Source: Nakaseomyces glabratus (Eukaryota; Ascomycota; Saccharomycetes; Saccharomycetales; Saccharomycetaceae). Taken from it: DNA of 64,000 bases. Below, in pieces: positions 28,307 to 36,982 of the stretch. Both the position numbers and the translations under genes were made by a program. The first letter of the stretch is position 1, and each line of letters opens with the position of its first letter. The notes beneath the pieces are model-generated. The model did not search any database. It was not told the origin of the DNA and was given only the letters and a program-made list of their open reading frames with translations. The stretch covers positions 248,001 to 312,000 of the forward strand of contig NC_088959.1 in the NCBI RefSeq assembly GCF_010111755.1, in the 5' to 3' direction.

Positions 28307-29509
28307 CTTGTAAAATTTTACTTGTTATTTTTCTTCCAGAATATTATGTATGAGATATTGCAGATGGACTAATTACTGTTCTAGTGTATTAATCTTCCAG
28401 TAGTTTTCAGCTTTATTTGAACAGGTACTTATATGAAAGAAAAACCACTAATTAATATAAAGTACAATAGAAACAGGATTGAAAAGTCTAAGAACCCACA
28501 AATCAAGTATAAATAAGAAGTTATGAAGAAGAAACCGAAAAATGGATATGTATGTGCCAGGAAGACAAGGAACTTCCCAATCAAAAGAGAGAGATTTCAG
28601 TTCCAGCACTTACAGAAGGGAAGGAAACAGCATCGATTTCCTTATTAAAAGGGAACGCAATGAAAGTCAAAGTTGAACTTCCTAGAGTTCAGCCAGTAAA
28701 AGCATCTGGGGGAGGGAAAAGGGAAGAGAGAGTTGTGGATTGAAAGCGAAATATCCGAATCGTTATCCCCCCCATCCGGTGTACCTATTGTTTAGTGATT
28801 GATTGCTTACATCCAATAGCAATCCAAAGTTGAAGTAAAAAGCGAAAAAACGTCTTGACTGGAGGAACGGTGATGATTAGATGAGATGACGAGACTCGTG
28901 ATAAGACAAAACTACATAAAATAGCGATATAGCATGACTCTTGCAAGACCAATTTCACTTTGTATTGTTCTAACTAAACTCAAACTTAGAGAAACTTCCA
29001 AATTATATGCTATAGAAATATCAATTAAACCAGGATGCAGACACTATACTTCTTCATCTTGGCGGTGTTTCCTGCAGGTATGATATATCACATAATACGC
29101 CATACATTAAGAAGTGAAGTGTCCCTTTATTCTCGAATCTGATTGGTCCAGAACGAAACTCAAAAGTTGCGGTTTTAGCTTTTCCCCCAAAACCCGATTA
29201 TACTTGTATACGTTTGTATGTGTGACTTACGTATAAGTGTATATCTATTTGGACGTATGTATCACATGATACAAACCGTCTATACGTACAGACTTGGGTT
29301 TTCCTAACAATTACTTTTATAGTGAAGCTGATCTACTCTGATCTGATCTGATCTCATCTCATCGCATAACACAAGAAGCTAAGACGTATATCACAATACT
29401 AACTCTCAGGTTTCCCGGATATACGACACCTTTCTGAAAGCTTTGGAGTTTGTAGCTGTGAGTAGTCGTACCTGAAAAAAACTTTTGGTGCTTGCGTAGA
29501 TATGTGTTG
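28307..29509. other. Divergent promoter region RIP1 / YEL025C-like gene
   Basis: 1203 bases. Contains a C7 run (28767-28773), a CCAAT (28813-28817), a perfect Hap2/3/4-type TGATTGGT (29140-29147), a short run of CTGAT repeats (about 29337-29353), and CTCATCGC just after it. A 63-codon ATG frame (28552-28743) has no recognisable features. The Hap-type site would fit a respiratory gene such as RIP1, but it is ~830 bases from the RIP1 ATG. Confidence 0.5.
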
Positions 29510-29510
29510 A
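29502..29510 (+). other. Minimal upstream ORF overlapping the YEL025C-like start
   Basis: ATG TGT TGA, whose stop codon shares its last A with the A of the main ATG (29510). If transcripts begin upstream, ribosomes would meet this first and could terminate and re-initiate. Confidence 0.5.
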
Positions 29511-32401
29511 TGTCATACAAGATCAAATTCTATGCACTGCACGGTAATGTAGGCGTTGTTACGTGGAACAACAGCTTATATACGCTCGAAGATGGCTTTG
29601 ATTTGCAAGAGAAGGTTTCTTCTGAGGTAATAAACGTGATAGCAATAAACCGTGAATCGGTGTATGCTTTTATCGACTACCACCATGCCTTTGAGATACA
29701 TAACCCCGATCAAATGTATGTATCTGATATTCCTGTTAAAAATACTGTACACGCCAGTAATTTATGTTTTTTCTCTACTGCTGGTACTCTTGGGTTACTA
29801 AACTTTGACAATGGCCACATAATAACTGAACAATTGCATTCATTCAGCAATATGCTCATTGTTGACTTCATGGTCGAATACAAAAGAGAGTTCTACGAAA
29901 TTACTCTATTGACTAAATCGTTCACATACAATTCATACTGTTTAGTAAGAGCCAAACTAATAAAAGAAAATGATAATTGGGGGTTTCTGGTGTCTGATAT
30001 TACTGCTTTGTTCTCACTTCAATCAATGCTGACGTGCAATATCAATAGACGCTTACACTGCATGACAATAGTCAACGAAGAAAGTAGTATCTTTTTTTAT
30101 CACAATGGTAAACTAAAACAATTCTCCACCAACTTCACTTTCTTTAAAAATGACTTTGATGGTTATAGAATCCATTGCTCTATGCTCAACAAAAATTTGT
30201 TTGAGTTATCTATCTATTCGTTAGTAAATTGCTCCACTTTGGAAACGAAGATCGATTTGCAGAAACCAGAATCCCAAACAATACTAAACTTCAAGCAAGT
30301 GAGCGCAACCACTGAGCCTGTAACTGACATGGCCTTCCTTAATACACGAGATATATTCCTCATATCCATAAATGATCAACTACTACTTATAAACACCAGA
30401 AATAAAAGTAAGAAAGTACTGTCATGCTCTAAGAAGATCGGTAATTCTGTTGTACTTGACATGATGGTGCAAAACGAAGATCAAGGCATCGCTCTGATCA
30501 CAGTTGGTATTGATATGAGCACAAGGTCTGGATATTTCCAGAAACTGATGCATTCAACGTCACATTATCGAATTAAAGCATCAAAGACTATACACTTCGA
30601 TAATGATAACGCAATAGAGGCGCTCTGGATTACACAAGCCTTTGGGTTGGTGACTTTCAGCAAAAAATACCTACAGTACTCTAATAGTGAAACGAGACTG
30701 AATAACCGCCCGTACATGATAACTCCTAACAACTATATTGTTGAAAACACAATTGACCTAATTAGTGCAAAAGTAATCCCTACAAGTGAAGGTAAAGAAA
30801 TATGTTTAATTCATCGCTTTGGGAATAGAATTGACATTTTAGAAATTAATTCGGAGGGCTCTCTGATAAATATGAAATCCTTCAACGATCAAACAATTGA
30901 GGATAGAGCTTTAATTTTTGGATTGAAGGATGATTATATTTATTACTATTTAGACTTTGAAATCAAAGCACTTTCGATCTGCGATGACACATTAGATACG
31001 GAAATTCTATGTTTAACTAATGCCCCTATTGTTGATGGTATAATGTTGAAAATGGCTAATGCGGATGCAATAGTTGTGTCAGACGCTGTAGGGAACTTGA
31101 GTATTATTGACCTTGAAACCAAAAAATTGGAACATATTATTCAATCAAAAGATAATGGACCTCTTCAGTTTTTGCCTTTGAACATTAAAACAGGAAAGCT
31201 TATAGCGTATAATGAAGAATGCACCTTGATTATTGATCTAGGCACAAAAGTCTTTGAATGGATTGACTGCAGATTCAGAACTACTAAGTTAGTCGTCCAA
31301 GAACATAACAATGGTTACAAACTGTTCTATTTGAGAGATAAAAATACGGTGGATACATTTATATTAGAGCCCATGAAAAATCATTTGCTCGAGATATGCA
31401 ACTTTACTGTTGATCAATCCCGATACTATCAATGCCAGTTTATTCCTCAATCAATTATTTCATTACCTACAACTGAGCCACAGCATTTTGCTATGAGTTA
31501 TGTTGAAAATGAAGATGCTATAATTACAATCTTTGACTCAAAAATACGGAATCATATTGGAAGCTTGAGAATAAAAGTTTCTGACAGGGCTAATTTTGTC
31601 ACTAAATTATTCTCGTTGAATTCTATGGATCCCGAAATTGAGAATTTTGAAAGGAAAAAATATAAGGATTTGATGCTGGTCCAAATAGTTGATATTGAAT
31701 CAATAAAAATATACCTACTTGAACTTTTGAAGAAAAAAATAATAAAAAACCATGGGTTTATTATCTTGAATTCCCCAATAAATCAAATAAGCATAAGGCC
31801 AAACGAAATAGATCTTATACTTGATTCACATTGTATAAATGTGGTAAAGATTCTAAAAAATGAGAAAGGGGAATATACGTTAAAGCCTAAATCTACTCTT
31901 GACGTTGCCAAGAAACAAAAGAAACAGTTTACTGTAATAAAAGAGAATAATGACCTGCCTCTAATATCTCCTAAAGTATTCATTCTATCAGATAACATAT
32001 TATATGAGAAGAATGGTAATAATTGCTTAGTTTTTGACGAGGTCTTCATTTCCCATGGGTGGTCGAAAGAACTCTACCATATTGACACAGATAAATGTAT
32101 AAATAAGGAATATGCAAAGATAGAATTTGATGTTATTCTGGGGTTCAATAAGCAGTCAGAGACTGTAACATTACTTACAGGGTCAACAGACAAATATCAG
32201 TTGCTAGAGATATCGGCTGGTAGCAATGTTATTCAAGTTGCTCCTATTGACATAAAGGAATCGAGAGTAGTAGCAGCTGATTGCAGCCATTGCCTGTTTT
32301 TGGTAAACTGTGCCTGTAATAGGCTTTTTGTGTTAGACATATGGAAAGATTTCCATTCTCATGAATTTAAATATCAGTTAAAAAGAGTCAACAAAAACTA
32401 A
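29510..32401 (+). CDS. YEL025C-like protein of unknown function
   Basis: 963 residues from the ATG at 29510; the frame stays open 6 codons upstream but begins with TTG. The protein is built of repeated short hydrophobic beta strands separated by polar turns, with hardly any low complexity until a lysine-rich stretch near 780-820. This suggests one or more beta-propellers, though no WD signature is clear. I recognise no catalytic motif, signal peptide or membrane segment. Position between RIP1 and SNU13 is that of YEL025C, an uncharacterised gene (about 1180 residues in S. cerevisiae), so this version is shorter. A two-codon upstream ORF overlaps the start codon. Confidence 0.85.
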   Translation: MSYKIKFYALHGNVGVVTWNNSLYTLEDGFDLQEKVSSEVINVIAINRESVYAFIDYHHAFEIHNPDQMYVSDIPVKNTVHASNLCFFSTAGTLGLLNFDNGHIITEQLHSFSNMLIVDFMVEYKREFYEITLLTKSFTYNSYCLVRAKLIKENDNWGFLVSDITALFSLQSMLTCNINRRLHCMTIVNEESSIFFYHNGKLKQFSTNFTFFKNDFDGYRIHCSMLNKNLFELSIYSLVNCSTLETKIDLQKPESQTILNFKQVSATTEPVTDMAFLNTRDIFLISINDQLLLINTRNKSKKVLSCSKKIGNSVVLDMMVQNEDQGIALITVGIDMSTRSGYFQKLMHSTSHYRIKASKTIHFDNDNAIEALWITQAFGLVTFSKKYLQYSNSETRLNNRPYMITPNNYIVENTIDLISAKVIPTSEGKEICLIHRFGNRIDILEINSEGSLINMKSFNDQTIEDRALIFGLKDDYIYYYLDFEIKALSICDDTLDTEILCLTNAPIVDGIMLKMANADAIVVSDAVGNLSIIDLETKKLEHIIQSKDNGPLQFLPLNIKTGKLIAYNEECTLIIDLGTKVFEWIDCRFRTTKLVVQEHNNGYKLFYLRDKNTVDTFILEPMKNHLLEICNFTVDQSRYYQCQFIPQSIISLPTTEPQHFAMSYVENEDAIITIFDSKIRNHIGSLRIKVSDRANFVTKLFSLNSMDPEIENFERKKYKDLMLVQIVDIESIKIYLLELLKKKIIKNHGFIILNSPINQISIRPNEIDLILDSHCINVVKILKNEKGEYTLKPKSTLDVAKKQKKQFTVIKENNDLPLISPKVFILSDNILYEKNGNNCLVFDEVFISHGWSKELYHIDTDKCINKEYAKIEFDVILGFNKQSETVTLLTGSTDKYQLLEISAGSNVIQVAPIDIKESRVVAADCSHCLFLVNCACNRLFVLDIWKDFHSHEFKYQLKRVNKN

Positions 32402-32623
32402 GTGAGTGTAATGATGTAAGTCAATACGTCGATTATTATCTAATATACATTATTATCTATCTATTGAGTTCCTTATAGTTTATGTTATGCTAAAAATGTG
32501 CTAAGGTACCAGATAGTTGAGATTGAGGTAAGAATACACAAATTAATGTGTTCTTTCTCCCGAGTTCCCTTATGATGTAGAAAGAAGACAAACAAAGTGG
32601 TTCAACAAATGTCAGGAACCCGC

Positions 32624-33004
32624 TTAGATCAACAAAGTTTCGATCTTGTCCTTGACGGCGTAGATTTGGTTCTTGATAGCAGAAGCATCGTTTGTGGTAA
32701 TAGAAGCAGCGATAACTGGTCTAGAAACACCACAAGCTCTACCTAGAGCAACTCTAGATGGGACAAAGACGTATGGAACGTTCTTATCTTCACACAACAA
32801 TGGCAAGTGCAACAAAATTTCAATAGGTTCACAGTCAGCAGCCATGATGATGAATTCAGAGATACCACGGTTCAAAGTCTTGGTAGCCTCGTTAGCACCC
32901 TTCTTCAATTGTCTCAAGTTAGCAGCTTGTTGAACAACATCCAAGATCTGTTGGGACAACTTTTCGTCAGCCAATGGGAAAGCCTTTGGGTTTGGAGCAG
33001 ACAT
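32624..33004 (-). CDS. SNU13: 15.5K / L7Ae-family RNA-binding protein Snu13
   Basis: 126 residues, exactly the S. cerevisiae length, ATG at 33004-33002. L7Ae fold with the kink-turn-binding stretch [19 protein letters not shown] ([15 protein letters not shown], ~35-49) and the loop [17 protein letters not shown] (~82-98). It binds the U4 snRNA 5' stem-loop in the spliceosome and box C/D snoRNAs for rRNA methylation. Codon use is highly biased. A PAC-like site and long A-tract lie ~210 bases upstream. Its 3' end converges on the YEL025C-like gene at 222 bases. Confidence 0.98.
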   Translation of the reverse strand: MSAPNPKAFPLADEKLSQQILDVVQQAANLRQLKKGANEATKTLNRGISEFIIMAADCEPIEILLHLPLLCEDKNVPYVFVPSRVALGRACGVSRPVIAASITTNDASAIKNQIYAVKDKIETLLI

Positions 33005-33462
33005 TATTGATTAAATTGATGTGATAAAAGTTTTAAAATTCAAGTTCCTTGCAAATAAGTAAAATCTTCTAATTTAAAATTGAAATGGTTATCAACAACA
33101 AATTAGTAGCTCGCTCGAATACTGATTTCTGGAAGGAACAAAAAGAATACAACAAAGATGAAGTTAATATAGTTTACTAATTCATAGTTTGTAGTTCTCT
33201 TATAGATGAGATGCTCATCGATTTTTCATTTTGAAAAAAAAAAAAAAATTTTCTTTTGAAAGCCAAGTAATATAGTACGGAACAGTCATTTGATCACATA
33301 AAGCAGAAATCGTTGAATGCATCCACTATAGTGTCCAGGCGAGTTAATGCATGCATAACACTACTTATTGATTGTACTGCCACATCCATGACAATAAAGA
33401 AGCCGGTGACTAGTGCTTGTGTTGGACCAAGGTAGAGGACACATGTGTATTTCCTATGACTC
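33005..33462. other. SNU13 promoter and POL32 3' flank
   Basis: 458 bases with the PAC/A-tract group (33213-33255); otherwise nothing recognised. Confidence 0.5.
33213..33255 (-). promoter_or_regulatory. PAC-like and RRPE-like elements of SNU13
   Basis: GCTCATCGA (33213-33221; one mismatch from PAC at its last base), then ATTTTTCATTTTGAAAA and an A-run, ~210-250 bases before the SNU13 start. Confidence 0.55.
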
Positions 33463-34560
33463 CTACTTCCTTTTGAAGAAACTTTCTATGGTTCCTTGCT
33501 TCCTCTTGGGTTTTGGTGTAGGATCGGTCTTCGCCCTTACCGCTGGTGTAGTTTTCTTCACCGGTGGTGTAGCTTTCTTTTCCTTTGGATCTGCACGGCG
33601 GGTCACTATATAACCATCTTCATCAACATATGTCTCCGGTTCTTGTTCCTTTTTAACAGGCTCATCTGTTTGCTCCACTTGGGATGACATCTCGGGTGCA
33701 CTGTCCTTTTGGTCCTTCTTTATCTCCAGTAGTGATTCTTCTGCAGTAGTGTCCAGAATATCTTCCATCTTACTTTCATTAATATGCGATGCGGTAGTCG
33801 GAGCTGTAGCTGGTCTATTATCCTGGTGTTCCTCCATCTTGATGGCATTGTTGTCGTTCTCATCATCATCTATATCCATCAGGTCATCGTCGTCATCATT
33901 ATCAAACATTTTCGATAATTCGTCCATCTGTTTGGCCTTTTTAGGATCGCGGTCTAACTCACGCTTCGCATTTTCTTCTCTTCTTCTCTTCAACTCAGCT
34001 TGTCTCTCTTGCTCTTTGTCCTCCCGTTCTTTTCTCATCCTTGCCAGTAACGCCGTAGACCGCAGACCCATATCCTTCTTTGGCTTTTGTGGTGCAGCAG
34101 GAGGTGTTTGTTCTTTTTTGGCCTGACCGTTCTCCCTCTTGATGGGCTTATCAACAGGTGCTTTCGTCACTGAGCTACCATTAGTCTCTGTATGCACTAG
34201 CTCATAACTGTTCTTAATTGTCAGCGTCTGTTCAGATTGCTTATACACTTCATTATATGGGATCACTTCGCTTGTAGGACTAAAAGCGTAGATAAAACAG
34301 TCAATAACGTCCTCTTCTAATTGTCCAATCTTAGCAAGGTCCTGCACGATAAAGATCCTGTTGTCCTTGAGACAGCACACCACTACACAATGAAACTTAG
34401 CATTGTCGCTGACAGTCTTGTAATAATGGAACATGCTCCCCTTGGCAACGTCGGGTCCTATACCAAACTTGCTAATCAGATCTGTAAACAGCACTGGCTT
34501 CGCTTGATGGAATAACCGATCATTGATAAATTCCTTAACTTCTTCATCCATCTTGATCAT
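33463..34560 (-). CDS. POL32: DNA polymerase delta subunit Pol32
   Basis: 365 residues (S. cerevisiae about 350). ATG at 34560; a second ATG three codons later (MDEEV) aligns with the S. cerevisiae start and could also be used. The N-terminal ~100 residues form the Pol31-binding winged-helix region (KPVLFTDLISKFGIGPDVAK, CFIYAF). The middle is charged, with the conserved DMGLRSTALLARM box near 163. The C-terminus QGTIESFFKRK is a PCNA-interacting PIP box (Q-x-x-I-x-x-F-F). Required for processive synthesis, translesion synthesis and break-induced replication. An MCB lies in the promoter. In S. cerevisiae this gene is on the sister (YJR) block. Confidence 0.96.
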   Translation of the reverse strand: MIKMDEEVKEFINDRLFHQAKPVLFTDLISKFGIGPDVAKGSMFHYYKTVSDNAKFHCVVVCCLKDNRIFIVQDLAKIGQLEEDVIDCFIYAFSPTSEVIPYNEVYKQSEQTLTIKNSYELVHTETNGSSVTKAPVDKPIKRENGQAKKEQTPPAAPQKPKKDMGLRSTALLARMRKEREDKEQERQAELKRRREENAKRELDRDPKKAKQMDELSKMFDNDDDDDLMDIDDDENDNNAIKMEEHQDNRPATAPTTASHINESKMEDILDTTAEESLLEIKKDQKDSAPEMSSQVEQTDEPVKKEQEPETYVDEDGYIVTRRADPKEKKATPPVKKTTPAVRAKTDPTPKPKRKQGTIESFFKRK

Positions 34561-34904
34561 TTATTCAAGATTCCACAGCTCTCTGTATACTTCCTACCAA
34601 TTTTCTACCTAGAGATCGAGAAGCTTTGTAACAGACGGTGGCTATATGCCTTCAATTATACAACACCCACTACTTATCTTCAAGACTATTCCAGTTTTAA
34701 CTTCAACTTTCATTTTTTAATTTTGGCGTTACGCGTTATGAATCCGATGGCCTCTAAGGATAAAATAATAGAAAATGGAACAAGTGACTGTTCAGATACA
34801 GGATAGGAAAACAATTTAATTACAACTAGATTACCATCAACTGACATAAGAGACTATTATGGAATAACGTTATATGAATTTTTGTAAAAAAAAAAAAAAA
34901 AAAT
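34561..34904. other. POL32 promoter region
   Basis: 344 bases with an MCB (34731-34736) and a long A-tract (34886-34903) that, read on the minus strand, is the Pol III terminator of tRNA-iMet. Confidence 0.55.
34731..34736. promoter_or_regulatory. MluI cell-cycle box (MCB) of POL32
   Basis: ACGCGT, the MBF site, 171 bases upstream of the POL32 ATG. It would place POL32 with other G1/S replication genes. Confidence 0.6.
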
Positions 34905-34976
34905 TAGCGCCGCCTAGTTTCGATCTAGGGACATCAGGGTTATGAGCCCTGCGCGCTTCCACTGCGCCACGGCGCT
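34905..34976 (-). tRNA. Initiator tRNA-Met(CAT)
   Basis: 72 bases. On the minus strand it starts AGCGCCGTGGCGCAGTGGAAGC, has anticodon CAT in loop CTCATAA, and carries the initiator-type T loop ATCGAAA (not TTCGA/TTCAA) and an A1-T72 acceptor end. These features distinguish it from elongator tRNA-Met. The T stem differs from S. cerevisiae by compensated pairs (CCTAG/CTAGG in place of CTCGG/CCGAG). The 3' T-run (A-tract on the plus strand) is the terminator. Confidence 0.97.
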
Positions 34977-35233
34977 ATATTAAACCGTATACACTGGAGT
35001 TTTTGTTTGAGCACCTAACACTGTCAAGTTTTAACTGTGCGATAGAGTCACTCGAATATGCTGCAGAAGTCCATAACAACTAGGTACTACTACCGAATAA
35101 GACAGCACACACCTGGCTGCGATTGATAATACACTATTTACTGCAAAGCATAGCCTACCTTGGCTGAAGAAGGGTATCGGAGTCCGCACAGTAAATATTA
35201 TGTAAAGAGGAACAAACGAAGGAAGTAATCATC

Positions 35234-35515
35234 ATGTCAGGTTCCTTGATACAAGATTTGATAGTCTGCACATTGTCAGGCACCTTAATTGCTAAGAGAA
35301 CCTTGCTATCTACTGGCGTAGAGGACTGTCAGACACCTGCTCAAGGGCACATTCAAGATGACTCTTTTCGGAGACTTCAGCAGACAGCCAAATGTCTTCT
35401 CATCGATGATAAAAAATTTCTGCAACTATATAATGCGGCATATAGGCTGATTAAACAACAAGCTGTCATTGAACTAGTAAACCAGGGTATTTCTTCCAGT
35501 TTCAATAAGAAGTAG
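35234..35515 (+). CDS. Small protein of unknown function (93 residues)
   Basis: ATG at 35234, 93 codons, ending only 81 bases before BUD16 on the same strand. I do not recognise a family. It has a mildly hydrophobic N-terminal helix (SLIQDLIVCTLSGTLIA), a polar middle, and a predicted amphipathic helix at ~43-85 (FRRLQQTAKCLLIDDKKF, LYNAAYRLIKQQAVIELV) of the type seen in small complex subunits. No signal peptide, no clear membrane span, two cysteines. The composition is balanced and not low complexity, which argues for a real gene. No S. cerevisiae gene that I can name sits at this position beside BUD16. Confidence 0.65.
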   Translation: MSGSLIQDLIVCTLSGTLIAKRTLLSTGVEDCQTPAQGHIQDDSFRRLQQTAKCLLIDDKKFLQLYNAAYRLIKQQAVIELVNQGISSSFNKK

Positions 35516-35596
35516 ACTGCTTTCAAGTATCAAATACGGATTTTAACTTTTGGAAGAGCTAAAAAAGATACGGAAATCCTGGAAGTAAATACGACA

Positions 35597-36583
35597 ATGG
35601 ATAAGGTTCGCAGTGTGCTGGCAACACAGTCACACGTTGTTCATGGATACGTTGGTAACAAAGCAGCAACTTTCCCTTTGCAATGTTTGGGATGGGATGT
35701 AGACTGCTGTAACAGCGTGCAGTTCTCAAACCACACCGGCTATGGTATGGATAAAGTTTTTGGATCAGCCACAAGTGAAAACGATCTTGATGAAATACTG
35801 AAGGGACTCATGAAGAATTTCCCAGCAGGCTATGACGCTCTACTATCCGGTTACTTACCTAATGCTATGTCTGTTCGTCGTGTTGGGGAGAACTATAGTA
35901 GATATAAGAAAGAGAATCCCGGTACAATTTGGCTGCTCGATCCAGTAATGGGAGATGAGGGCGAACTGTATGTAAATGAGGATGTGGTTCCAGAGTACAA
36001 GAAACTAGCACTAAGTGAGGATAACTTGGTTGATATTATCACTCCAAACCAGTTTGAAATGGAGATACTATATGGCCAGCCCATCAACTCACAAGAAGAG
36101 CTTCTCACTGCACTGCGAGAACTACATAAATACATCCCAGTTATTGTTGTAACATCCTGCAATTCTAAACTGTTCAACGATGATGATTCAATCTATTGTG
36201 TAGCATCAATGAGGGATTCATCCGCATACGCCTTCAGAATTCCACTAATAAAGTCATACTTTACAGGTGTTGGCGACCTTTTTTCGGCACTATTACTTGA
36301 TAGAGTGTATAAACTACTTGACAACGAGGACTCCACAACAAACTTGACATTAAAGGACCAAATCAACAGCGTCCTTAACGTTATACAAAACGTTCTAAAG
36401 GTCACAAAACATATGGCCCCAAAGAACATAAACTCTAAGATGGGCTCATCCATAGATATGAAAGAAATGGAATTACGCATCATTGCCTCTAGAGACCTCT
36501 ATGATGGCAATGCATACTTCGATGGTTCAATCCACTACGAAAAATCAGATATTGATTACTCATTTTTAACACTTAGACCCTAG
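35597..36583 (+). CDS. BUD16: Pyridoxal kinase Bud16
   Basis: 328 residues, ATG at 35597 (S. cerevisiae about 312). PfkB/ribokinase fold: LATQSHVVHGYVGNKAATFPL at residues 8-28 is the pyridoxal-kinase substrate loop, WLLDPVMGDEGELYV near 113-128 binds ATP/Mg, and TGVGDLFSALL near 223-233 contains the catalytic aspartate. It phosphorylates vitamin B6 vitamers to pyridoxal 5'-phosphate. S. cerevisiae BUD16 (YEL029C) lies beside ECM10, the SSC1 paralog, and the same pairing is seen here. The 3' ends of BUD16 and the Hsp70 gene converge. Confidence 0.95.
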   Translation: MDKVRSVLATQSHVVHGYVGNKAATFPLQCLGWDVDCCNSVQFSNHTGYGMDKVFGSATSENDLDEILKGLMKNFPAGYDALLSGYLPNAMSVRRVGENYSRYKKENPGTIWLLDPVMGDEGELYVNEDVVPEYKKLALSEDNLVDIITPNQFEMEILYGQPINSQEELLTALRELHKYIPVIVVTSCNSKLFNDDDSIYCVASMRDSSAYAFRIPLIKSYFTGVGDLFSALLLDRVYKLLDNEDSTTNLTLKDQINSVLNVIQNVLKVTKHMAPKNINSKMGSSIDMKEMELRIIASRDLYDGNAYFDGSIHYEKSDIDYSFLTLRP

Positions 36584-36982
36584 TACTTTTTCAAATCATG
36601 AATACTATTAATGTTTTAAGCATCAAACGATCGAGCATAACTGCCTTTCACAAAATCGAACTGATACATTTATGATTACGAGAATTAAATTATCTAATTA
36701 ATTAATAGAAAAATAGTATCTATTCTCATTTATAAACTAAATTAATTACGTGCATTGAATAATTACATGTTGGGACTAAATACAAGATATATTCAAGCGG
36801 AAGTGGGGGATTAACTAAAGGTCGTGGTAACGACAATTAAGAAAATGAGGTATGTGCAAAATAAAATTAACAAAACATAACATGAAAACGGAACATAATT
36901 AATCATACTGTTCAGATAGTTAAAACAAAATGTAAAAAACAGATCGGTGGAAATTAGTTACAATCAGATTTCAATAATGAAC
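36584..36982. other. Convergent 3' region BUD16 / SSC1
   Basis: 399 AT-rich bases between two 3' ends; nothing recognised. Confidence 0.5.

Noticed and set aside
28552..28743. 63-codon plus-strand ATG frame in the RIP1 / YEL025C-like promoter
   Set aside because: No family resemblance, lysine/glutamate-rich from purine-rich DNA, and located in a divergent promoter.
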